Assembly: GCA_036268295.1 (NCBI GenBank)
Contig: DATAUK010000013.1
Location: 1-64,000, forward strand
From: DATAUK01 sp036268295
Lineage (GTDB): Bacteria > Actinomycetota > Actinomycetes > JAFAQI01
Reading direction: 5' to 3'
DNA: 64,000 nt
Both the position numbers and the translations under genes were made by a program. The notes under the pieces were generated by a model. It had not been told where the DNA came from. It worked only from the letters and a program-made list of their open reading frames with translations, and did no database searches. Of this stretch, positions 48,238 through 57,348 are shown piece after piece; the first letter of the stretch is position 1; each line of letters begins with the position of its first letter.

Positions 48238-49668
48238 ATGGGACTACAGGAGCTGCACAACGTCATCGCCGGTGAGGCCGGCGCGGCTGCGGACGGCCGG
48301 ACGACTGACATCATCGACCCGACAACCGGCGAGGCCTATGCGAGCGCTCCGTTGAGCAGCGGTGCCGACGTCGATCGCGCCTTTGCCGCGGCCGCCAGGG
48401 GCTTCGAGGTCTGGCGCGACGCCACGCCGTCGGTACGCCAGCGCGCGCTGCTCAAGTTCGCCGACGCGCTCGAGGACCGCAAGGACGAACTGGTCGACGT
48501 CGAGTGCCGCAACACCGGAAAGCCCAAGGGCCTCACGATGTCAGAGGAACTGCCGCCGTCGGTCGACCAGATTCGATTCTTCGCCGGTGCCGCCCGGGTC
48601 CTGGAGGGCAAGTCGGCCGGGGAGTACATGACCGGGATGACCTCGATGATCCGCCGCGAGCCGGTCGGCATCTGCGCACAGGTCACGCCGTGGAACTACC
48701 CGATGATGATGGCGATCTGGAAGTTCGCGCCGGCACTCGCCGCCGGCAACGCGATCGTGCTGAAGCCGTCTGACACCACGCCGGCGTCGACCGTGCTGAT
48801 GGCGGACATTGCGCAGGAGTTCTTCCCACCGGGTGTGTTCAACGTGATCTGCGGTGACCGCGAGACCGGCCGAGCCCTGGTCGCGCATCCGGCGCCACAG
48901 ATGGTGTCGATCACCGGCAGCGTGCGAGCCGGCCGCGAGGTGGCAGCGGGCGCGTCGGCGGATCTCAAGCGGGTGCATCTCGAGCTCGGGGGCAAGGCGC
49001 CGTGCATCGTCTTCGACGACGCGGACGTTGCGGCGGCAGCGGAGGGGATTGCCGCCGCCGGCTACTTCAACGCCGGCCAGGACTGCACCGCGGCGACCCG
49101 GGTGCTGGCCGGACCCAAGGTCCACAGCGACTTCCTCGACGCGCTCACCGAAGCCGCCAACGGGCAGACCGTCGGCGGGCACGACGTCGAGGCCGACCTC
49201 GGACCGCTCAACAATGCCAACCAGTTCGAGCGGGTCAGCGGGCTCGTCGAACGGACACCGACCCACGCGTCGGTTCTCACCGGCGGCCAGCGAGTCGGCG
49301 ACCAGGGTTACTTCTACGCGCCTACCGTCGTGTCGGGCCTGCACCAGGACGACGAGATGATCCAGAACGAGATCTTCGGTCCGGTGATCACGGTGCAGAA
49401 GTTCGACGACGAGGCGCAGGCGCTGTCCTGGGCCAACGGTGTGGAGTATGGCCTCGCGTCTTCGGTCTGGACCACGAACCACGGCCGGGCGATGCGTATG
49501 GCGAAGCGGCTGGACTTCGGCTGCGTGTGGATCAACACCCACATCCCCATCGTCGCGGAGATGCCGCACGGGGGCTTCAAGCATTCCGGCTACGGCAAAG
49601 ACCTCTCGATGTACGGACTCGAGGACTACACCCGGATCAAGCACGTCATGAGCAACCTCGACGCATGA
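48238..49668 (+). CDS. Aldehyde dehydrogenase, gamma-aminobutyraldehyde type
   Basis: A 476-residue NAD(P)-dependent dehydrogenase. Catalytic cysteine 283 in FNAGQDCTAAT and glutamate 249 in HLELGGKAP, with TPWNYPMMMA (150-159) and NTHIPIVAEMPHGG. Its place between a putrescine-type aminotransferase and a polyamine importer supports 4-aminobutyraldehyde oxidation to GABA. It opens the rightward operon and its stop overlaps potA by four bases. Confidence 0.9.
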   Translation: MGLQELHNVIAGEAGAAADGRTTDIIDPTTGEAYASAPLSSGADVDRAFAAAARGFEVWRDATPSVRQRALLKFADALEDRKDELVDVECRNTGKPKGLTMSEELPPSVDQIRFFAGAARVLEGKSAGEYMTGMTSMIRREPVGICAQVTPWNYPMMMAIWKFAPALAAGNAIVLKPSDTTPASTVLMADIAQEFFPPGVFNVICGDRETGRALVAHPAPQMVSITGSVRAGREVAAGASADLKRVHLELGGKAPCIVFDDADVAAAAEGIAAAGYFNAGQDCTAATRVLAGPKVHSDFLDALTEAANGQTVGGHDVEADLGPLNNANQFERVSGLVERTPTHASVLTGGQRVGDQGYFYAPTVVSGLHQDDEMIQNEIFGPVITVQKFDDEAQALSWANGVEYGLASSVWTTNHGRAMRMAKRLDFGCVWINTHIPIVAEMPHGGFKHSGYGKDLSMYGLEDYTRIKHVMSNLDA

Positions 49669-50819
49669 GCGAGTCAAACCGGGCAGACGGCAACGGGGAA
49701 GCGGCCGCGATCGAGCTCGTCGCGGTCGCGAAGGACTTCGTCAGCCAGAAGGACACCGTCGCGGCGGTCGACCATGTCGACCTCCGAATCGAGGAGGGCG
49801 AGTTCTTCTCGATGCTCGGTCCCAGCGGCTGCGGCAAGACGACGACGCTGCGGATGATCGCCGGGTTCGAGGAGCCGACCAGCGGCAAGGTGCTGCTCTA
49901 CGGCACCGATGTCACGACGACGCCGCCGAACCACCGCGATGTCAACATGGTGTTCCAGAACTACGCGTTGTTCCCGCACATGTCGGTGGCCGAGAACATC
50001 GCGTTCGGGCTGGAGCGCAAGGGCGTGGGCAAGGCCGAGGTCCGCACCCGGGTCGGTGAGGCACTCGACCTCGTCGAGCTGACCGGCCGTGATCAGCGAC
50101 GACCGAAGGAGCTCTCAGGAGGACAGCAGCAGCGGGTGGCGCTGGCGCGGGCGCTGATCAACCGGCCGCGGGCGCTGCTGCTCGATGAGCCACTCGGCGC
50201 GTTGGACCTCAAATTGCGCCAGACGATGCAGATCGAGCTCAAGCGGATCCAGCGCGAAGTCGGCATCACGTTCGTCTACGTGACGCACGACCAGGGCGAG
50301 GCGCTGACGATGTCCGATCGCCTGGCCGTGATGCGGGACGGCAAGATCGAACAGCTGGGCCCGCCGCGCGAGCTCTATGAGCAGCCGGCGACGCAGTTCG
50401 TGGCCGGGTTCATCGGGACGTCGAACATCCTGCATGGCACGGTGGAGTCGGTGACCAAAGATGGCGGCGTGCTGAAGACGACAGCTGAGGAGTCGGCGGT
50501 GATCCCGTTGCGCACCAAGGTGGCGGCCGGTCAGACGATCGCCGCGACGGTGCGGCCCGAGAAGATGTCGATGACTCTCGAGCGGCCACGCAGCGGCTGC
50601 GCGTTGCGGGCCCGGGTCACCGAGACGGTCTACCTCGGCACATCGACGAACTACAACGTAGAGACCGGCCTCGGGGATCTCGTCGTCTACCAGCTCAATG
50701 CCGGCGAGGATCTGATCGCCCCCGAGCGCGGCGACCAGGTCTGGGTGGGCTGGCCGACGCAACACGCTTACCAGCTGTCCGACACCGAACCCCGCAAGGA
50801 GACTCACGATGGCGACTGA
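49665..50819 (+). CDS. potA: Polyamine ABC transporter ATP-binding protein
   Basis: Drives spermidine/putrescine import. The 384 residues have Walker A GPSGCGKTT (52-60), Q loop FQNYALFPHMSV, signature LSGGQQQR (150-157), Walker B LLLDEPLGAL and a C-terminal TOBE domain (about 290-370) that closes the transport cycle. ATG 49665 overlaps the ALDH stop; the end overlaps potD by 11 bp. Confidence 0.94.
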   Translation: MSESNRADGNGEAAAIELVAVAKDFVSQKDTVAAVDHVDLRIEEGEFFSMLGPSGCGKTTTLRMIAGFEEPTSGKVLLYGTDVTTTPPNHRDVNMVFQNYALFPHMSVAENIAFGLERKGVGKAEVRTRVGEALDLVELTGRDQRRPKELSGGQQQRVALARALINRPRALLLDEPLGALDLKLRQTMQIELKRIQREVGITFVYVTHDQGEALTMSDRLAVMRDGKIEQLGPPRELYEQPATQFVAGFIGTSNILHGTVESVTKDGGVLKTTAEESAVIPLRTKVAAGQTIAATVRPEKMSMTLERPRSGCALRARVTETVYLGTSTNYNVETGLGDLVVYQLNAGEDLIAPERGDQVWVGWPTQHAYQLSDTEPRKETHDGD

Positions 50820-52053
50820 CCCGACAATCAGCAACCTGCGGCTCGGTCGCCGCGACTTGTTCCGATACGCCGGCATGGGTGCGGGGATCGCGACGCTTGC
50901 TGCCTGTGGCGTCAGCGGCGAGGGCAAGACGCAGCCGACCGGCACGGCGCTGAAGAAGCAGACGACGTCGTTCTGGGACGGCAAGAAGAAGACCGGCGAG
51001 GTCAACTGGGCGCAGTGGCCGCTCTACATCGACGTCGGTAAGAGCAAGGGCGACCATCCCTCGATCGACCAGTTCACCGCAAAGACCGGCATCAAGGTCC
51101 ATTACAACGAGGTCATCCAGGACGACGACACGTTCTTCGCCAAGGTGCAGCCGTCGCTGTCGGCCGGGCAGTACTCCGGTTACGACGTCGCCGTCATCAC
51201 CAACGGCATCGACTTCACCAGGTTCCTCGAGCTCGACCTGTTCGTCCCGCTCGAGCACAGCCTGATGCCCAACTTCGAGAAGTACGCCGGTGCGACGTAC
51301 AAGACGGCGGCTTACGACCCCGGCAACGTCTACAGCGTGCCGTGGCAGTCCGGGATCACCGGCATCGCCTACAACACCAAGAAGGTCCAGAAGCCGTTGA
51401 CCAGCTTCTTCGACCTGTGGGACCCGGCGTTGAAGGGCAAGGTCGGGATGTTCGCCGACAACGAGGACCTGCCCAACCCGATGCTGGTCGCGATGTTCGG
51501 CGATCCGGCCAAGACCGGACCGACCCAGTGGAAGGCGGCCGCGAAGAAGCTGAACCAGCAGCGCACCTCCGGCATCGTGCGCAAGTACTACCAGCAGGAC
51601 TACATCAACGCGCTGAGCACCGGTGACGTCTGGGCCTGCCAGGCCTGGTCCGGCGACATCTTCCAGGCGCTCGAGTCGGGCGCGACCGACCTCGCCTTCG
51701 CGATCCCGTCTGAGGGCGGCGTGCTCTGGACCGACAACATGGTCCTGCTGAAGAACATCAAGAACCCGGTCTCGTCGATGATGCTGATCGACTGGTTCTA
51801 CCAGCCGAAGATCGCCGCTGAGGTTGCGGAGTACGTCAACTACATCACCCCGGTCCCGGCCGCCAAGCCGATCGTGGCGCGGGACGCGGCAGCGGCGAGC
51901 GGCTCCAACAAGAAGACGCTCCAGCAGATCGCGACCAGCCCGTTGGTCTTCCCGACCGCCGCGGACTACAGCAAGCTCTACCGCTACCGCACCCTGACCA
52001 ACAGCGAGCTGACGACGTGGAACGAGATCTTTGAACCTGTGTACCAGTCATGA
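50809..52053 (+). CDS. potD: Polyamine ABC transporter substrate-binding lipoprotein
   Basis: Extracellular binding protein for polyamines. The 414 residues start with a twin-arginine signal (LGRRDLFRYAGMG) and a lipobox LAAC (cysteine 33), so it is exported folded through TAT and anchored as a lipoprotein. The mature part has the PotD pattern: VNWAQWPLYIDV, YDVAVITNGIDF, YSVPWQSGITGIAYN. Exact polyamine specificity is not read from sequence. Confidence 0.92.
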   Translation: MATDPTISNLRLGRRDLFRYAGMGAGIATLAACGVSGEGKTQPTGTALKKQTTSFWDGKKKTGEVNWAQWPLYIDVGKSKGDHPSIDQFTAKTGIKVHYNEVIQDDDTFFAKVQPSLSAGQYSGYDVAVITNGIDFTRFLELDLFVPLEHSLMPNFEKYAGATYKTAAYDPGNVYSVPWQSGITGIAYNTKKVQKPLTSFFDLWDPALKGKVGMFADNEDLPNPMLVAMFGDPAKTGPTQWKAAAKKLNQQRTSGIVRKYYQQDYINALSTGDVWACQAWSGDIFQALESGATDLAFAIPSEGGVLWTDNMVLLKNIKNPVSSMMLIDWFYQPKIAAEVAEYVNYITPVPAAKPIVARDAAAASGSNKKTLQQIATSPLVFPTAADYSKLYRYRTLTNSELTTWNEIFEPVYQS

Positions 52054-52916
52054 TCGGACGGCTCAGATCGGCAGGCGCGCCGTACTTCGCGATCCTGCCG
52101 GGCGGGCTGTGGCTGGCGATCTTCTTCGTGTTGCCGCTGTTCGTGATGGTGTCGCTGTCGGTCCAGACCGGCAACCTGATCACTGGGTTCCAGCAGACCT
52201 TCCACTTCGCCAACTACTCGCACGTTCTCTCGACCTACAACAAACAGCTGGTTCGGTCGCTGGAGTACGGCGCGATCGCGACCGTGCTGTGTGTCGTGCT
52301 CGCCTACCCGATGGCCTACTGGATCGCGTTCTTCGGCGGCCGCAACAAATCGACGTACCTGTTCTTGGTGCTGCTGCCGTTCTTCGTCACGTTCGTGCTG
52401 CGAACCGTCGCCTGGCAGTTCCTGCTCGGTGATCAGGGGCTGGTGCTCGGCTGGCTGAAGAGCGCCGGCATCGTGGGCCAGAACTTCCACGTCCTTGCGA
52501 CCGGCGCGGCGGTGATTGCCGGGCTGGTCTACAACTATTTGCCGTTCATGCTGTTGCCGATCTACGTCTCGCTGGAGCGCATCGATCCCAACCTTCTCGA
52601 GGCAGCGGGTGACCTGTACGCCACCCGCCGGCAGACGTTCCTTCGGATCGTCTTCCCGCTGACGATCCCGGGTATCTTCGCCGGAGTTCTGCTGACCTTC
52701 GTCCCGGTGGTATCGGACTATGTCAATGCCTCGATCCTCGGGGGGACCGGCCAGACGATGATCGGCAACATCATCCAGACGCTGTACCTGACGAACAGCG
52801 ACTACCCGAACGCCTCTGCACTGTCGATCGTGTTGATGGCGATCCTGATGATCGGCATCTTTGTTTACGCCAGGGCGCTGGGCACCAGGGACCTGCTTGA
52901 CGCGGCGGCGGGGTGA
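52050..52916 (+). CDS. potB: Polyamine ABC transporter permease
   Basis: A 288-residue inner membrane protein with six membrane spans and the EAA loop ERIDPNLLEAAGDLYATRRQ (about 175-194) that docks PotA. The first hydrophobic stretch is GGLWLAIFFVLPLFVMVSL. ATG 52050 overlaps the potD stop. Confidence 0.93.
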   Translation: MIGRLRSAGAPYFAILPGGLWLAIFFVLPLFVMVSLSVQTGNLITGFQQTFHFANYSHVLSTYNKQLVRSLEYGAIATVLCVVLAYPMAYWIAFFGGRNKSTYLFLVLLPFFVTFVLRTVAWQFLLGDQGLVLGWLKSAGIVGQNFHVLATGAAVIAGLVYNYLPFMLLPIYVSLERIDPNLLEAAGDLYATRRQTFLRIVFPLTIPGIFAGVLLTFVPVVSDYVNASILGGTGQTMIGNIIQTLYLTNSDYPNASALSIVLMAILMIGIFVYARALGTRDLLDAAAG

Positions 52917-52923
52917 GGCCGTC

Positions 52924-53730
52924 GTGAGCCAGACCCAGACCAACGCCGCCGGAGGGCGGCTCAGCGGCCGGCTGATGCAGGTCTACACCTGGGGAATCAT
53001 CTTCTGGCTGATGCTTCCGATCTTCGTGATCATCGCCTTCGGCTTCAACAACACCAAGGGAAAGTTCAACTACACCTGGCAGGGCTTCACGCTGCACTGG
53101 TACCGCCATCTGTTCGACATCCCCGACCTCACCAGCGCGCTGCTCAACTCGCTGTCGATCGCGGCGATCGTGACGATCGTCGCCGGCATCCTCGGCACCG
53201 GGATGGGCTTCGCGCTCGGCCGGTGGAAGTTCCGTGGCACGGTGCTCACCGAGCTGACCCTGTTCGCGAACATCGCGGCGCCCGAGATCACGTTGGCGAC
53301 CGCGCTGTTGTCGCTTTTCATCACGGTCAACCTGGCCCGCGGCTACTGGACCATCGTGATCGCGCAGGTCATGTTCGACATCGCCTACGTCGCGGTCACC
53401 GTCCGCGCCCGGATGTCCGGGTACGACGTCCACCTCGAGGAAGCGAGCCGAGATCTCGGCGCCGGCGGGCTGACGACGTTCCGGCTGATCACGCTGCCGT
53501 TGCTGCTGCCTGGCATCGTGGCGGGCTGCCTCCTGGCCTTCGCGCTCTCGATCGATGACTTCGTGATCACGCAGTTCAACGCCGGCCAGACGCTGACGTT
53601 CCCGCTGTGGGTGTTCGGCGCCACCCGGCTCGGTGTGCCACCGCAGGTCAATGTGATGGGAACGCTGATCTTCGTCGGCGGCGTGCTGATCGCGATCGCC
53701 AGCGTCTTGCTCTCACGCCGCCGCATCTGA
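52924..53730 (+). CDS. potC: Polyamine ABC transporter permease
   Basis: A 268-residue second membrane component, EAA loop HLEEASRDLGAGGLTTFRLI, six spans. GTG 52924 is seven bases after potB. With potA, potD and potB it makes a complete importer. Confidence 0.92.
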   Translation: MSQTQTNAAGGRLSGRLMQVYTWGIIFWLMLPIFVIIAFGFNNTKGKFNYTWQGFTLHWYRHLFDIPDLTSALLNSLSIAAIVTIVAGILGTGMGFALGRWKFRGTVLTELTLFANIAAPEITLATALLSLFITVNLARGYWTIVIAQVMFDIAYVAVTVRARMSGYDVHLEEASRDLGAGGLTTFRLITLPLLLPGIVAGCLLAFALSIDDFVITQFNAGQTLTFPLWVFGATRLGVPPQVNVMGTLIFVGGVLIAIASVLLSRRRI

Positions 53731-53732
53731 GC

Positions 53733-55097
53733 GTGGTCAGCTTCTGGCTCGACCACGCCGGCGATTCGGCCCGACGGGCACGACTCGAGGGCGACCGCAG
53801 CGCGGACGTCGCGATCATCGGCGCCGGGTTCACCGGGCTGTGGAGCGCGATCGAGCTGCTCGAGCGCGACCCGGGGCTGCGGGTGGTGATCTGTGAGGCA
53901 GACGTCGTGGGCTATGGCGCGTCGGGCCGCAATGGCGGGTTCCTCGACCCATCGCTGACCCACGGCCTGCTCAACGGGCTGCGGCATTTCCCGGCTGAGA
54001 TCGAGCGGCTCGAGGAGCTCGGCCGCGAGAACTACGCGCGGATGCGTGCCGGTTTCGCGACGTACTCGATCGACGCCGACTTCGAGCCGGTCGGCACCAC
54101 CGAGGTCGCGACCCGGCCACACGAGCTGCCGGGACTTGCCGAGTGGGCCGAGGCGGAGACCAGCTTCGGCCATCACGTTGAGCTGCTCGATCGAGCCGGC
54201 GCGCAGGCCAGGCTGTCCTCGCCGGCGATCCTCGGCGGCATCCGACGCCCGGACGCCGGCGGCATCATCGACCCGGTCAAGCTCTGCCATGGTCTGGCCC
54301 GGGCCGCGGTGGGGCTCGGCGCGGTGATCCACGAGTCCAGTCCGGTGATTGGCATCGAGCGCGCCGGCCTGGCGGCGGTGGTGCGCACCAGCGCCGGTGC
54401 CATCCGATGCGCGAAGGTCCTACTCGCGACCAACGCCTACAGCGGAGCGGTGCTGCGCCGGACTCGTCGCCACTTCGTCCCGGTCTACGACTACGTCCTG
54501 ACCTCCGACCCGCTGACGCCGGAGCAGCGCGCCTCGATCGGCTGGGCCGGCCGCGAGGGGATGTCCGACTCGGGCAACCAGTTCCACTACTTCCGGCTGA
54601 CCGCGGACGACCGGATCCTGTGGGGTGGCTACGACGCGGTCTACTACCCGGGCGGCCGAGTCGGCCCACAGCACGACGACCGGGCCGCGACGTACTCGAC
54701 GCTCGAGGCCAACTTCGCCGCGATGTTCCCGCAGCTGACCGGACTGCGTTTTCCCTACCGCTGGGGCGGGCCGATCGCCACGACGACCCGGTTCACCCCA
54801 ATGTTCGGCACCGCGATCGGCGGCCGGGTGGTCTACGCCCTCGGTTACACCGGGCTCGGCGTCGCGACGACCTGCTTTGCGGCCCGGGTCCTCGCCGACC
54901 GGCTGCTCACGCCCGGATCGGACCTGCTCACCCTCGACTACGTCCGCCGGATGCCGTTCCCGTTCCCGCCGGAGCCGGTCCGCACCGCGGCCGTCGCGAT
55001 CACCCGCCGTGCGATAGCTCGCGCCGATGATCACGACGGGCGACGAGGGTTCTGGCTGGCCGGCCTGGATCGCCTCGGGATCGGGTTCGACTCGTGA
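53733..55097 (+). CDS. FAD-dependent amine oxidase-like protein (DAO family), copy 2
   Basis: A 454-residue flavoprotein paralogous to the gene at 44329: VAIIGAGFTGLW (27-38), VVGYGASGRNGGF, and RWGGPIATTTRFTPMF. It may oxidise polyamine, N-acyl polyamine or an N-glutamyl derivative; the pathway needs two such oxidases if spermidine and putrescine are handled separately. GTG 53733; stop overlaps the next gene. Confidence 0.85.
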   Translation: MVSFWLDHAGDSARRARLEGDRSADVAIIGAGFTGLWSAIELLERDPGLRVVICEADVVGYGASGRNGGFLDPSLTHGLLNGLRHFPAEIERLEELGRENYARMRAGFATYSIDADFEPVGTTEVATRPHELPGLAEWAEAETSFGHHVELLDRAGAQARLSSPAILGGIRRPDAGGIIDPVKLCHGLARAAVGLGAVIHESSPVIGIERAGLAAVVRTSAGAIRCAKVLLATNAYSGAVLRRTRRHFVPVYDYVLTSDPLTPEQRASIGWAGREGMSDSGNQFHYFRLTADDRILWGGYDAVYYPGGRVGPQHDDRAATYSTLEANFAAMFPQLTGLRFPYRWGGPIATTTRFTPMFGTAIGGRVVYALGYTGLGVATTCFAARVLADRLLTPGSDLLTLDYVRRMPFPFPPEPVRTAAVAITRRAIARADDHDGRRGFWLAGLDRLGIGFDS

Positions 55098-56392
55098 CGG
55101 CGACGTTCCTGTTCTTCCCGGAGGCCGCGTTCGGGCCGACGAACAACTGCGTCGGGATCGGCAAGGTCCTGATCCGCCGCGGTCACCGGGTCGTCTTTGT
55201 TGTCGAGGAGTCCTTCGCCGGGACGCTGGCGGCACAAGGATTCGAGGAGCGGCTGGTCCGGCTGGCGCCGCCGCCGGACACCCCGGAGGTCCCGGGCCAA
55301 TTCTGGAAGGACTTCGTCCGCGACACCTCGCCGACCTTCCGGCGGCCGACGATCGAGGCGCTCGAGGGATTCATCCGGCCGACCTTCGAAGCACTCTGTG
55401 ACGGCGCGAGGTACGTCGACCGCCGGCTGGCCGAGGTGCTCGACGAGGTCGATCCGGATGTCGTCATCGAGGACAACGTGGTGTCGTTCCCGGCGATCCT
55501 CGCCAGCGGCCGGCGGTGGGTGCGGATGATGTCGTGCAACCCCCTGGAGCTGCCGGACCCGGCGTTGCCGCCGGTGTTCTCCGGCTACCCGACCGAGGAC
55601 CGCGCCCAGTGGGAGGAGTTTCGTGAGGAATCGCAACGGGTTCTTGGCCAGCTGCACGCCGAGTTCGACCAGACCTGCCGGGAGCTCGGCGCGCCGGGAT
55701 TGCGGGCGGGAGAGTTCATTCATCGCTCGGAATGGCTGAACTTCAGCCTCTTTCCGAGTGAGCTCGACTACCCGCGTTCGGAGCCGTTGCCGGCCAGCTG
55801 GCACGGCCTGCAGGCGAGCGTGCGCGACGCGACCGATGACTGGATGGTGCCGTCCGAGTTCGGCGATCCGGCGCTGCCGTTGGTCTACTTCAGCCTCGGC
55901 TCGCTGGGTAGCGCCGACCTGCCGCTGATGCGCCAGCTGGTCGATGCGCTCGCCCAGACCCGCTGCCGGGTGATCGTGTCGAAAGGTCCGCTGCACGACC
56001 AGCTCGAGCTGCCGGACACGATGATCGGTGCGGAGTATCTGCCGCAGATCTCGGTGCTGCCTATTGTCGACGCGGTCATCACCCACGGCGGCAACAACAC
56101 CGTCACCGAGTGCCTGTACTTCGGCAAGCCGATGGTCGTGCTGCCGCTGTTCTGGGACCAGCCCGACAACGCCCAGCGGATCGCCGAGACCGGCTACGGA
56201 GTACGGCTGCGGACCTACGAAGCGGGCGCAGCGGAGCTCTCGACCGCCTTGGATACCGTGCTGACCAGTCAGGAGATGTCAGCCCGGCTGACCGCGTTGT
56301 CACGGCGGCTGCAGTCGGCGCCGGGAACGGCACGCGCGGCCGACCTGCTTGAGAGCCTGCTGCCCCCCGACCAGCGAAAGAGTGACCGATGA
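55094..56392 (+). CDS. GT1-family glycosyltransferase (MGT/YjiC-like)
   Basis: A 432-residue GT-B fold enzyme. The N-terminal acceptor half starts FLFFPEAAFGPTNNCVGIGK; the donor site is ITHGGNNTVTECLYFGKPMV then PLFWDQPDNAQRI (about 327-363). Such enzymes move a sugar from UDP-sugar to a small molecule. GTG 55094 and the ATGA overlap with the agmatinase gene put it firmly inside the operon, although glycosylation is not a known polyamine step. Confidence 0.85.
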   Translation: MTATFLFFPEAAFGPTNNCVGIGKVLIRRGHRVVFVVEESFAGTLAAQGFEERLVRLAPPPDTPEVPGQFWKDFVRDTSPTFRRPTIEALEGFIRPTFEALCDGARYVDRRLAEVLDEVDPDVVIEDNVVSFPAILASGRRWVRMMSCNPLELPDPALPPVFSGYPTEDRAQWEEFREESQRVLGQLHAEFDQTCRELGAPGLRAGEFIHRSEWLNFSLFPSELDYPRSEPLPASWHGLQASVRDATDDWMVPSEFGDPALPLVYFSLGSLGSADLPLMRQLVDALAQTRCRVIVSKGPLHDQLELPDTMIGAEYLPQISVLPIVDAVITHGGNNTVTECLYFGKPMVVLPLFWDQPDNAQRIAETGYGVRLRTYEAGAAELSTALDTVLTSQEMSARLTALSRRLQSAPGTARAADLLESLLPPDQRKSDR

Positions 56393-57348
56393 CCCGCGGA
56401 CCCATGTTCGGCCCGGACGTCACCTTCGTCGGTGTCGACCGATGTGACCTCGGCGATCCGTCGTCGTACGCCGGCGCCGACGTGATCATCCTCGGCGCGC
56501 CGTTCGACAGCGGCACGTCGTACCGGTCGGGTGCGCGGTTCGGGCCGATGGCGATCCGCTCGACCGACTACCTTCCGCACGACGGGTCGCGGCCGAGCCT
56601 GGCGCTCGGCGTCGACCCGCTGCGCGACCTGCGGGTGCTCGACGCCGGTGACATCGTGATGCCGCCGACCGAGACCGAGCAGTCGCTGAACCGGCTCGAG
56701 GACGCGGTGCATGCGGTCTGCGCCGCCGGCGCGATCCCGGTGATCCTCGGCGGCGACCACACCATCGCCTGGCCGGACATCGCCGGCTGTGCCAGGCACT
56801 TCGGCGCCGGACGGGTATCGGTGATCCACTTCGACGCCCATGCCGACACCGGTGAGGAGCAGTGGGGCTCGCTGTACGGCCATGGCACGCCGATGCGCCG
56901 GCTGATCGAGAGCGGCTCGGCGCGTGGCGACCGGTTCATCCAGGTCGGGCTGCGCGGCTACTGGCCGGAGCCGCCGACGCTGGTCTGGATGGCGGAGCAG
57001 CGGATGCGCTGGTTCGAGATGACCGAGGTGGTCGCGCGCGGGCTCGACGCTTGCCTCGACGACGCCGAGGGCATGGCGCTCGACGACTGCGACGGGGTGT
57101 TCCTCTCCATCGACGTCGATGTCGTCGATCCCGGGATGGCGCCGGGCACCGGCACGCCTGAGCCCGGCGGGCTCACCTCACGCCAGCTGCTCGACGCGGT
57201 ACGCCGGCTGGCGCAGCGGCTACCGATTGTCGGCATCGACGTGGTCGAGGTCGCGCCGGCCTACGACACCGCTGACGTCACGGCGATGCTTGCCAACCGG
57301 GTCGTGCTCGAAGCGCTGTCCGGGATCGCCGTCCGCCGCCGCGGCTAG
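56389..57348 (+). CDS. Agmatinase-type ureohydrolase
   Basis: A 319-residue binuclear manganese hydrolase: GGDH (121-124), DAHAD (149-153) and SIDVDVVDPGMAP (about 237-249), all metal ligands present. It would release urea from agmatine to give putrescine, though guanidinobutyrase and other guanidine compounds are possible. It is the last gene of the rightward operon and converges with the APC permease, ends overlapping by four bases. Confidence 0.9.
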   Translation: MTRGPMFGPDVTFVGVDRCDLGDPSSYAGADVIILGAPFDSGTSYRSGARFGPMAIRSTDYLPHDGSRPSLALGVDPLRDLRVLDAGDIVMPPTETEQSLNRLEDAVHAVCAAGAIPVILGGDHTIAWPDIAGCARHFGAGRVSVIHFDAHADTGEEQWGSLYGHGTPMRRLIESGSARGDRFIQVGLRGYWPEPPTLVWMAEQRMRWFEMTEVVARGLDACLDDAEGMALDDCDGVFLSIDVDVVDPGMAPGTGTPEPGGLTSRQLLDAVRRLAQRLPIVGIDVVEVAPAYDTADVTAMLANRVVLEALSGIAVRRRG

